Position numbers and translations under genes: made by a program
Assembly (NCBI GenBank): GCA_033032865.1
Contig: JAWHQI010000064.1
Span: 806,001-870,000 of the forward strand
Reading direction: 5' to 3'
Length of the DNA stretch: 64,000 nucleotides
Origin: Dactylorhiza incarnata
Taxonomy: Eukaryota; Streptophyta; Magnoliopsida; Asparagales; Orchidaceae
Part shown: piece after piece, positions 54,505-64,000 of the stretch
Position numbering within the stretch: position 1 is the stretch's first letter
How the letters are laid out: every line of letters starts with the position of its first letter
Notes under the pieces: generated by a model
Database searches by the model: none
Told to the model about the DNA's origin: nothing
The model's input: the letters and a program-made list of their open reading frames with translations, nothing else

Positions 54505-55457
54505 TGTTGAAACCCAAAAAATGGGATTCGAACAGTTCGAAATCAGGGTAGGCAGTTTGCCCTTACTCCTCTCGGGTGAAATCCCACGACCGGTCACTTA
54601 GAGCCTAGGAACCCCTCTAATTTTGGACTTAGATGAAAATAGACCCCGCGAGCTGCAGCGAGGAGGTACCGCCACTAACCCGAAAGATCCGAAGATCTTC
54701 CCCTCCCAAGCCAATGCTGAGTCTGGGCACCTCGGAGAGCACTCGCGACACCTGACTGTTGGCCTAAAGGACTTGGCGAACGGAAGACAGGATCACTAGC
54801 TAACCGACTACACACTAAGGGGGGTGGGGTAAAGAGATGTCAACCCTCCACAAGGTGCCCATGGGGGTCTATTTATAGATTTCCTGAAAATGGGCTGCGT
54901 ATAACGTGAAAGGTCTGTCAATAGCCAAGTTCCGCTATTTAAAAATACTATTCGCACCCCCTGAAAACATCTGGTCAGGTGAAGAGAGAGGTGAGAAGGG
55001 TCTTTACCCAAAAATAGGGGGGAGGGCGAGTGGGCACTACTCCCACTCACGCGCAGGGGAAAGACGAGAAGGGTGCGGGTGCTCACCCCACTCGCCCGCA
55101 AGGGGGCGTGTGGGTGCTCGCCCCACTCGCCCCCAAGGGGCGAGTGGGCACTCGCCCCTATGGAGTGCTCCCCCACTCGCCCCCAAGGGGCGAGTGGGTG
55201 CTCCCCCACTCGCCCCCTAAGGGGAGAGTGGGCGTTCCCCCACTCGTCCCTAAGGGGCGAGTGGGCGCTTCCCCACTCGCGCCCAACGGGCGAGTGGGTG
55301 CTCCCCTTTCGGTCCTGCCGCACCGTTTTCCTCTCGTCCGGATCCGTTTATGTCTTGGCTGATTTCGGAGGCTCCCGAGCGGGCACTTTCCTTGTTCACC
55401 TTGATCTGCCTGAGTCCGGGCTGGTCAGACCAGCTCGGCAAATATGAGGGTTGTACA
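54505..55457 (-). mobile_element. G3 3' LTR
   Basis: TGTTGAAACCC...GGGTTGTACA, 953 bp. TATA box (minus strand) at 54870-54877. A palindromic block at about 55020-55310 has CTCGCCCC/GGGGCGAG copies; 55122-55148 has 12-bp perfect arms. Left flank ATATG; the matching flank lies outside the window. Confidence 0.88.
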
Positions 55458-55720
55458 CAAACCCCGCTCTTTTCGAGCTTGCCTCAAGGTCGGAAAGAAA
55501 GTCCAACCCGCGTATTTGACGAGCAGGTGAACTTTCCCGAGAGTCTCCGAGGGGCCTTACAAGAGAACTTGGAAACAAAGAACCCCCTAAAGGGGGAGGG
55601 GAGCACCTTCTTTGAGAGCTTTTCCCCTTCCTACCTCGTGAACAAAACGATCCCTCCTTAGGGTTTCTAGATCTGCTTTAAGGCTCTCTTTGGGAGGAGT
55701 CGGGGTGAAGGAACTCAACA
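55458..55720 (-). other. G3 polypurine tract and spacer
   Basis: Minus-strand AAAAGAGCGGGGTTTG abuts the LTR. The rest is unrecognised sequence up to the 45-bp array. Confidence 0.6.
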
Positions 55721-55933
55721 CCTTCCAAGGAGCCGAGCTCAACTGGATGCGGAAACAACCTAACACCTTCCAGGGAGCCGAGCTCACCTGGAAGTGGAAA
55801 TAACTTAACACCTTCCAGGGAGCCGAGCTCACCTGTGAGTGGATACAAATCAACACCTTCCAGGGAGCCGAGCTCAGCTGGAGGTGGAAACAAATCAACA
55901 CCTTCCAGGGAGCCGAGCTCAGCTGGAGGTGGA
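55721..55933. repeat. 45-bp array, left part (about 5 units)
   Basis: More diverged copies of the unit CAACACCTTCCAGGGAGCCG...GGAGGTGG, ending at the solo-LTR insertion. Confidence 0.93.
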
Positions 55934-57298
55934 TGATAACTTCCCAAAAGGAAGTTATTTCCCTACTTATTTTATTCTAATTTTCATTAAAAAGAGGAAA
56001 ATAATCCCCAATTATAGTAAATATGTTTAAATATCTTATTAATCAATATTGGACTAATTACGGTCATTTTCCATGGTTTTCTATCAAAGATTGGTCAAAG
56101 AATTCAAGTTGGGGAAGCAAGGGATCATTTATTGCTGATGCAGAAAATAGGTTGCAACGCCTAAAATTAGCAGGTTGCAACGTGTCGGCGAAATTCAGAT
56201 TTTGAATTTTAAAAGTGGCGCCTAATTGAAATTCCAAAGGAGGCATCCCTTCAGGTTTGGAAAGGAAGTTATGAGCACAAAATTAACGAGAGAGGGGGCG
56301 AATATAGAGAGGAGGAACGCGGAATAGAGGGGGGAGAACTTTGGAGGTCTTCTTCCTCTTGGAGAATTTTGGCTAGGGCTTGGAGAAGGGGACTCGAACC
56401 AGCACTAAGGAGATAGATCTGAACCTAAAAACGTTCCTAGATCGTTTTGATTTCCGGAATCATGTCTAGTAAGATCTACTTTGATTTGTGGTTTCTCTCT
56501 TCCTTCATGAACTAAATTCCTAAGTCTTGCATGTGTGGAGTACCTTAGTTGTGATGATGACTTGATTTTCATTTATACGTTGTGAATGTATTGTTGTGAT
56601 CTTTATTAAATTTATGATCTATTCTTGGGATTTTGGTTTAAGTTTCATCTTTAAAGTGCTTGGCAAAAATTCGAGAGATGAGTCGGGCTAGGTGAACGTT
56701 TGTTTTGCACGGCGATATTCGAGAGAGGAGTCGTGTAGTTTTTAACCAAACTTCCGTATTTATACTTCATCGCGAGATTCGAGAGAGGAGCGTTGAAAGT
56801 GTATCATAAATCTTAATATAATTCCAAGAGAGAGAGAGATCTCCTCTTGAATTAGCAACTGTGATTCTAGCGCTTTATGTTATTCTAATTTCATCTAAGT
56901 TGGAGACGACTAGAGGAATTGGGATAAATGGATAACGGAGATCGAGAGATAAAGTTATCCAATTTAGAATCGTTGCAAGATCATCATTAATATTTCATGA
57001 ATTATCACTTTTATGGGTTGTCATCATAGCAAGGGAAAATCACATGTGAGACTATCTTTCCAAGTGAAGTAAAAGTATTTTAAGTAACCGTAATTAGAGT
57101 TGTAATTGTTGCTTTTGAATTATTAAGTTTTCTCTACCAATCATTATTACTTGCTTGAATTTAGAGAAAAGGCGAAAATTAATATTTGTGAGCACTAAGT
57201 TAAGCACTTCCTCGTGGGAACGATCACTTTCTCATCATTTTATTACTTGTACGGCACGTGCAATTGCGTATTTATATACACCTATCACGGGCGTATCA
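55934..57298 (+). mobile_element. solo LTR inside the 45-bp array
   Basis: 1,365 bp from TGATAACTTCCC to GGGCGTATCA. Inverted ends are TGATA/TATCA, and the TSD GTGGA (55929-55933 and 57299-57303) is a perfect copy of array sequence. No coding region. The right end has CCTCGTGGGAACGATC and a CACGGGCGTATCA terminus, as in U5 of some plant gypsy LTRs, suggesting plus orientation. A 9-bp perfect inverted repeat (ATAACTTCC/GGAAGTTAT) lies at the left tip (55936-55958). Three TTCGAGAGAKGAG segments lie at about 56669-56790. Confidence 0.9.
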
Positions 57299-60228
57299 GT
57301 GGATACAAATCAACACCTTCCAGGGAGCCGAGCTCAGCTGGAGGTGGAAACAAATCAACACCTTCCAGGGAGCCGAGCTCAGCTGGAGGTGGATACAAAT
57401 CAACACCTTCCAGGGAGCCGAGCTCAGCCGGAGGTGGATACGAATCAACACCTTCTAGGGAGCCGAGCTCAGCTGGAGGTGGAAACAAATCAACAACTTC
57501 CAGGGAGCCGAGCTCAGCTGGAGGTGGATACGAATCAACACCTTCCAGGGAGCCGAGCTCAGCTGGAGGTGGATACCAATCAACACCTTTCGGGGAGCCG
57601 AGCTCAGCGGGAGGTGGAAATAAATCAACACCTTCCAGGGAGCCGAGCTCAGCTGGAGGTGGATACGAATCAACACCTTCCAGGGAGCCGAGCTCAGCTG
57701 GAGGTGAAAAAAAATCAACACCTTCCAGGGAGCCGAGCTCAGCTGGAGGTGGATATGAATCAACACCTTCCAGGGAGCCGAGCTCAGCTGGAGGTGGAAA
57801 CAAATCAACACCTTCCAGGGAGCCGAGCTCAGCTGGAGGTGGATACAAATCAACACCTTCCAGGGAGCCGAGCTCAGCTGGAGGTGGAAACAAGTCAACA
57901 CCTTCCAGGGAGCCGAGCTCAGCTGGAGGTGGAAACAAATCAACACCTTCCAGTGAGCCGAGCTCAGCTGGAGGTGGATACAAATCAACACCTTCCAGGG
58001 AGCCGAGCTCAGCTGGAGGTGGATACAAATCAACACCTTCCAGGGAGCCGAGCTCAGCTGGAGGTGGAAACAAGTCAACACCTTCCAGGGAGCCGAGCTC
58101 AGCTGGAGGTGGAAACAAATCAACACCTTCCAGGGAGCCGAGCTCAGCTGGAGGTGGAAACAAGTCAGCACCTTCCAGGGAGCCGAGCTCAGCTGGAGGT
58201 GGAAACAAATCACCACCTTCCAGGGAGCCGAGCTCAGCTGGAGGTGGATACAACTCAACACCTTCTAGGGAGCCGAGCTCAGCTGGAGGTGGATACAAAT
58301 CAACACCTTCCAGGGAGCCGAGCTCGGCTGGAGGTGGAAACAAGTCAACACCTTCCAGGGAGCCGAGCTCATCTGGAGGTGGAAACAAGTCAACACCTTC
58401 CAGGGAGCCGAGCTCAGCTGGAGGTGGAAACAAATCGACACCTTCCAGGGAGCCGAGCTCAGCTGGAGGTGGATACAAATCAACACCTTCCAGGGAGCCG
58501 AGCTCAGCTGGAGGTGGATACAAATCAACACCTTCCAGGGAGCTGAGCTCAGCTGGAGGTGGAAACAAATCAACACCTTCCAGGGAGCCGAGCTCAGCTG
58601 GAGGTGGATACAAATCAACACCTTCCAGGGAGCCGAGCTCAGCTGGAGGTGGATACGAATCAACACTTTCCAGGGAGCCGAGATCAATTGGAGGTGGAAA
58701 CAAATCAACACCTTCCAAGGAGCGGAGCTCAGCAGGAGGTGGAAACAAATCAACACCTTCCAGGGAGCCAAGCTCAGCTGGAGGTGGATACGAATCAACA
58801 CCTTCCAGGGAGCCGAGCTCAGCTGGAGGTGGAAACAAATCAACACCTTCCAGGGAGCCGAGCTCAGCAGGAGGTGGATACAAATCAACACCTTTCAGGG
58901 AGCCGAGCTCAGCTGGAGGTGGAAACAAATCAACACCTTCCAGGGAGCCGAGCTCAGCTGGAGGTGGATACGAATCAACACCTTCCAGGGAGCCGAGCTC
59001 AGCTGGAGGTGGAAACAAAACAACACCTTCCAGGGAGCCGAGCTCAGCTGGAGGTGGATACGAATCAACACCTTCCAGGGAGCCGAGCTCAGCTGGAGGT
59101 GGAAACAAATCAACACCTTCTAGGGAGCCGAGCTCAGCTGGAGGTGGATACAAATCAACACCTTCCAGGGAGCCGAGCTCAGCTGGAGGTGGAGACAAAT
59201 CAACACCTTCCACGGAGCCGAGCTCAGCTGGAGGTGGAAACAAATCAACACCTTACAGGGAGCCGAGCTCAGCTGGAGGTGGATACAAATCAACACCTTC
59301 CAGGGAGCCGAGCTCAGCTGGAGGTGGATACGAATCAACACCTTCCAGGGAGCCGAGCTCAGCTGGAGGTGGAAACAAATCAACACCTTCCAGGGAGCCG
59401 AGCTCAGCGGGAGGTGGAAACAAATCAACACCTTCCAGGGAGCCGAGCTCAGCTGGAGGTGGATATGAATCAACACCTTCCAGGGAGCCGAGCTCAGCTG
59501 GAGGTGGAAACAAATCAACACCTTCCAGGGAACCTAGCTCAGCCGGAGGTTGATACGAATCAACACCTTCTAGGGAGCCGAGCTCAGCTGGAGGTGGAAA
59601 CAAATCAACACCTTCCAGGGAGCCGAGCTCAGCTGGAGGTGGATACAAATCAACACCTTCTAGGGAGCCGAGCTCAGCTAGAGGTGGAAATAAGTCAACA
59701 CCGTCCAGGGAGCCGAGCTCAGCTGGAGGTGGAAACAAATCAACACCTTCCAGGGAGCCGAGCTCAGCTGGAGGTGGATACAAATCAACACCTTCCAGGG
59801 AGCCGAGCTCAGCTGGAGGTGGATACAAATCAACACCTTGCAGGGAGCCGAGCTCAGCTGGAGGTGGAAACAAGTCAACACCTTCCAGGGAGCCGAGCTC
59901 AGCTGGAGGTGGAAATAAATCGACACCATCCAGGGAGCCGAGCTCAGCTGGAGGTGGATACAAATCAACACCTTCCAGGGAGCTGAGCTCACCTGGAGGT
60001 GGATACAAATCAACACCTTCCAGGGAGCCGAGCTCAGCTGGAGGTGGAGACAAATCAACACCTTCCAGGGAGCCGAGCTCAGCTGGAGGTGGACACAAAT
60101 CAACACCTTCTAGGGAGCCGAGCTCAGCTGGAGGTGGATACAAATCAACACCTTCCAGGGAGCCGAGCTCAGCTGGAGGTGGATACAAATCAACACCTTC
60201 CAGGGAGTCGAGCTCAGCTGGAGGTGGA
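57299..60228. repeat. 45-bp array, right part (about 65 units)
   Basis: Highly regular 45-bp units, each with CCTTCCAGGGAGCCGAGCTC. The variable position reads mostly GGAAACAAAT or GGATACAAAT/GGATACGAAT. Because 45 is divisible by three and the unit is nearly stop-free, at least four reading frames stay open over hundreds of codons; none is a real gene. Confidence 0.97.
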
Positions 60229-62850
60229 GGCCTTAACCGAAATTCCATCTGCCTCTCCGAGTGAGTTCTCCTGTCCTGCCAACTTCAACTAGCCTGGTCA
60301 GCGGTCTCTTCTCGGGGCCTTAACCAAATTTCCATCCGCCTCTCCGTGTGAGTTCTCCTGCCCTGCCAGCTTCAACTAGCCGGGTCAGTGATCTCTTCTC
60401 GGGGCCTTAACCGAAATTCCATCCGCCTCTCCGAGTGAATTCTCCAGTCCTGCCAGCTTCAACTAGCCTGGTCAGCGGTCTCTTCTCGGGGCCTTAACCA
60501 AATTCCATCTGCCTCTCCGAGTGAGTTCTCCTGTCCTGCCAGCTTCAACTAGCTTGGTAAGCGGTCCCTTCTCGGGGCCTTAACCGAAATTCCATCTGCC
60601 TCTCCGAGTGAGTTCTCCTGTCCTGCCAGCTTCAACTAGCCTGGTCAGCGGTCTCTTCTCGGGGCCTTAACCAAATTTCCATCCGCCTCTCCGAGTGAGT
60701 TCTCCTGCCCTGCCAGCTTCAACTAGCCTGGTCAGCGGTCTATTCTCGAGGCCTTAACCAAATTCCATCTGCCTCTCCGAGTGAGTTCTCCTGTCCTGCC
60801 AGCTTCAACTAGCTTGGTCAGCGGTCTCTTCTCGGGGCCTTAACCGAAATTCCATCTGCCTCTCCGAGTGAATTCTCCTGTCCTGCCAACTTCAACTAGC
60901 CTGGTCAGCGGTCTCTTCTCGGGGCCTTAACCAAATTTCCTTCCGCCTCTCCGAGTGAGTTCTCCTGCCCTGCCAGCTTCAACTAGCCTGGTCAGCGGTC
61001 TCTTCTCGAGGCCTTAACCAAATTTCCATCCGCCTCTCCGAGTGAGTTCTCCTGTCCTGCCAGCTTCAACTAGCCTGGTCAGCGGTCTCTTCTCGGGGCC
61101 TTAACCGAAATTCCATCTGCCTCTCCGAGTGAGTTCTCCTGTCCTGCCAGCTTCAACTAGCCTGGTCAGCGGTCTCTTCTCGGGGACTTAACCAAATTTC
61201 CATCCGCCTCTCCAAGTGAGTTCTCCTGCCCTGCCAGCTTCAACTAGCCTGGTCAGCGGTCTCTTCTCGGGGCCTTAACCAAATTCCATCTGCCTCTCCG
61301 AGTGAGTTCTCCTATCCTGCCAGCTTCAACTAGCTTGGTCAGCGGTCTCTTCTCGGGGCCTTAACTGAAATTCCATCTGCCTCTCCGAGTGAGTTCTCCT
61401 GTCCTCCCAGCTTCAACTAGCCTGGTCAGCTGTCTCTTCTCAGGGCCTTAACAAAATTTCCATCCGCCTATCCGAGTGAGTTCTCCTGCCCTGCCAGCTT
61501 CAACTAGCCTGGTCAGCGGTCTCTTCTCGGGGCCTTAACCAAATTTCAATCCGCCTCTCCGAGTGAGTTCTTCTGTCCTGCCAGCTTCAACTAGCCTGGT
61601 CAGCGGTCTCTTCTCGGGGCCTTAACCGAAATTCCATCTGCCTCTCCGAGTGAGTTCTCCTGTCCTGCCAGCTTCAACTAGCCTGGTTAGCGGTCTCTTC
61701 TCGGGGCCTTAACCAAATTTCCATCCGCCTCTCCGAGTGAGTTCTCCTGCCCTGCCAGCTTCAACTAGCCTGGTCAGCGGTCTCTTCTCGGGGCCTTAAT
61801 CGAAATTCCATCTGCCTCTCCGAGTGAGTTCTCCTGTCCTGCCAGCTTCAACTAGCCTGGTCAGCGGTCTCTTCTCGGGGCCTTAACCAAATTTCCATCC
61901 GCCTCTCCGAGTGAGTTCTCCTGCCCTTCCAGCTTCAACTAGCCTGGTCAGTAGTCTCTTCTCGGGGCGTTAACCAAATTTCCATCCGCCTCTCCGAGTG
62001 AGTTCTCCTGTCCTTCCAGCTTCAACTAGCCTGGTCATCGGTCTCTTCTCGGTTCCTTAACCGAAATTCCATCTGCCTCTCCGAGTGAGTTCTCCTGTCC
62101 TGCCAGCTTCAACTAGCCTGGTCAGCGGTCTCTTCTCGGGGCCTTAACCAAAATTCCATCTGCCTCTCCGAGTGAGTTCTCCTGTCCTGCCAGCTTCAAC
62201 TAGCCTGGTCAGTGGTCTCTTCTCGGGGCCTTAACTAAATTTTCATCCGCCTCTCCGAGTGAGTTCTCCTGTCCTGCCACCTTCAACTAGCCTGGTCAGA
62301 GGTCTCTTCTCGGGGCCTTAACCGAAATTCCATCTGCGTCTCAGAGTGAGTTCTCCTGTCCTGCCAGCTTCAACTATCCTGGTCAGCGGTCTCTTCTCGG
62401 GGCCTTAACCAAATTTCCATCCGCCTCTTCGAGTGAGTTCTCCTGCCCTGCCAACTTCAACTAGCCTGGTCAGCGGTCTCTTCTCGGGGCCTTAGCCGAA
62501 ATTCCATCTGCGTCTCAGAGTGAGTTCTCCTGTCCTGCCAGCTTCAACTAGCCTGGTCATCGGTCTCTTCTCGGGGCCTTAACCGAAATTCCATCTGCGT
62601 CTCAGAGTGAGTTCTCCTGTCCTGCCAGCTTCAACTAGCCTGGTCAGCGGTCTCTTCTCGGGGCCTTAACCAAATTTCCATCCACCTCTTCGAGTGAGTT
62701 CTCCTGCCCTGCCAACTTCAACTAGCCTGGTCAGCGGTCTCTTCTCGGGGCCTTAGCCAAAATTTCTTTTCTGCCTCTCCGAGTGAGTTCTCCTGCCCTG
62801 CCAGGTTCAACTAGCCTGGTCAGCGGTCTCTTCTCAGGGCCTTAACCAAA
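60229..62850. repeat. 87-bp array (about 30 units)
   Basis: Units begin GGCCTTAACC and contain CTCCGAGTGAGTTCTCCTG, CCTGCCAGCTTCAACTAGCC and TGGTCAGCGGTCTCTTCTCG. Period 86-88. Related to the 83-bp array at 5829-6657. Confidence 0.96.
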
Positions 62851-62989
62851 GTTGAATCTAACCGACGAGCCTCCCAGCGACCGGCATCAACAAGCCCAGG
62901 CGAGTGGTCTCCGGTCGGGAACTTAGCCTAAAAGCTAAATTTAACTACATTTGATACATTATAGATAGATTACATTACAATGCGCTTCC

Positions 62990-63890
62990 CCGCGCTTGCT
63001 CGGCCACATGCGTCTTGGCTATCTCCTCCCTCACTCGCCCCATCTCTTCAGCTCCCTCTTGCTCCTTCCAGGTGAAGTTGTCTTCCCTCTGCAAGGCTTC
63101 TTCTTCCTTCCCTTACCTCCAGAAACTCTGGGCAGGTGGATGTCACGTGACCATCCTGCTGATGGAAGTCACAGTACGACAGTGCCAGCATCCTTGCTCC
63201 CTTCCTTGCATGACCCCTCTTCCTATTTCTTCTTCTTCTTCGACCAATCGTCACGGTCTACTGGGTTTGGGGCTGCAATGGCCTTGGGTCCGGTTGCCAC
63301 CCTATTGGGCCTGACCGTCCCTGACCCTCTTGAAAGCTTTCTCTCCCTTGGAAGTGGCCTCTTCCTTGGCCCTGAGAGGGTCCTCCCGGCGGCCTCCAGG
63401 TTGGTCGGATGACTGGTGGTTGAATCCCCCAGCCTTGCTCCTGCCCAACAGGGGGTCCCTGGTGCCCATGACTTCCTGCTTCCTCCTTCCTTGTGCAATA
63501 GGAGATCGATAGCTCCCTAAATCCCTCCGGAACTGGGGCGGACAAGATCAACTCGCAGAAAGGGCTTACCCTTCCTACCCGTCGGGTCGGCATTGCTCGC
63601 CCGACCTCTTCGCTAGGATGCAGAGCACTCACCTGGCTAGGAAACAGTACCCGTGCGTGAAGAGTTCTATCATCTTCCACCTGCACTTCCTTGTCGGGTC
63701 GCCCGACTGGTGCCATCTCGCCCAGAGATGGCGAGGTGAGAACGGGAACCGGTGGGGTCGAGCACTCGCCCGCAGGGGTGAGTGCCAATCGCAGGGCCTC
63801 CATGATTGACTTCCTGAACTCATCGAAGTCACTCTTCCGCACGTAGTCGCCGGGAGGGGGTGAGTTCCCTGGCTCTTCACTTCCAGCCAT
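62990..63890 (-). pseudogene. G3 gag with internal deletion
   Basis: The ATG at 63890 (MAGSEEPGNSPPPG) starts 35 bases from the primer site. The N-terminal region (DFDEFRKSIMEALRLAL; SPFCELILSAPVPEGF) matches G2 Gag. It then jumps to the Gly/Gln/Arg-rich segment, skipping the whole capsid core (the MSDAFKCRLFA block and around it). TGA-type stop near 63258, then the zinc-finger-like YCDFHQQDGHVTSTC (about 63145-63190) in another frame. The protein could not form a normal capsid. 62851-62989 between it and the array is AT-rich spacer. Confidence 0.8.
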
Positions 63891-63925
63891 TGGACTTACT
63901 CAAGATTTTTCTGAACAAACTGCGT

Positions 63926-63943
63926 TCCACGCTCACCGCACCA
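63926..63943 (-). other. G3 primer-binding site (tRNA-Phe)
   Basis: 18 of 18 bases match the tRNA-Phe 3' end, three bases from the LTR start at 63947. Confidence 0.88.
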
Positions 63944-63946
63944 GAA

Positions 63947-64000
63947 TGTTGAAACCCAAAAAATGGGATTCGAACAGTTCGAAATCAGGGTAGGCAGCTT
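63947..64000 (-). mobile_element. G3 5' LTR, truncated by window end
   Basis: The first 54 bases of the LTR, matching 54505-54558 apart from the last bases. Confidence 0.88.

Larger units (their letters stand above)
54505..64000 (-). mobile_element. G3: non-autonomous gypsy element, runs off the window
   Basis: LTR starts at 54505 and 63947 share TGTTGAAACCCAAAAAATGG and the following bases. Between them, reading leftward: tRNA-Phe primer site, internally deleted gag, 87-bp array, 45-bp array (split by a solo LTR), polypurine tract. No pol and no antisense gene. Confidence 0.88.

Noticed and set aside
57155..60292. Long repetitive proteins of up to 779 residues on both strands
   Set aside because: They are the 45-bp repeat read in several frames; no start context, domain or conserved single frame.

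Overview
This is plant nuclear DNA made almost entirely of nested LTR retrotransposons. The evidence is Ty1-copia and Ty3-gypsy gag-pol remnants, LTRs with exact 5-bp target-site duplications (TSDs), and primer-binding sites matching plant tRNA-Phe, tRNA-iMet and tRNA-Asp. I see no convincing host gene, rRNA, tRNA or CRISPR array. The species cannot be read from the sequence; an angiosperm is the safe statement.

Layout. 1-4633: 3' part of a plus-strand, probably non-autonomous copia-like element (E1): zinc-knuckle gag, a decayed accessory ORF, 3' LTR. 4719-5827: a copia-like LTR in reverse. 5829-8706: remnant of a minus-strand gypsy element (G1): 83-bp tandem array, truncated gag, tRNA-Phe primer site, LTR. 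8707-53933: an old minus-strand Tat-clade gypsy element (G0), split into pieces at 8707-15467, 41978-42620 and 52488-53933. It is split by a Sirevirus-like copia element E2 (15468-41977, TSD CTATC) and by a three-LTR chimeric element (42621-52487, TSD AGGCC). E2 is itself split by a young Tat-type gypsy element G2 (20491-37299, TSD CCAAA), and G2 by a 3.7-kb solo LTR (24608-28334, TSD GGACA), giving four nesting levels. 53934-54504: AT-rich flank. 54505-64000: a non-autonomous minus-strand gypsy element (G3) that runs off the window. It has an internally deleted gag and two large tandem arrays (45 bp and 87 bp); a solo LTR (55934-57298, TSD GTGGA) sits inside the 45-bp array.

How the parts work together. 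G2 and G0 carry gag, protease, RT, RNase H, a second archaeal-type RNase H and integrase on the minus strand (G0 has lost RT). On the opposite strand, between pol and the 3' LTR, they carry spliced antisense genes with their own TATA boxes. One of these (aORF1 of G2) is intact over four predicted exons. G1 and G3 keep only LTRs, primer site, part of gag and tandem repeats, so they would depend on proteins made by full elements. The nesting gives an order of events: G0 first, then E2 and the chimera, then G2, then (unless carried in) the solo LTR inside G2.

A feature running through the window is that nearly every LTR family carries its own set of short CpG-rich palindromes. In two copia elements related motifs also lie in gag-derived sequence.
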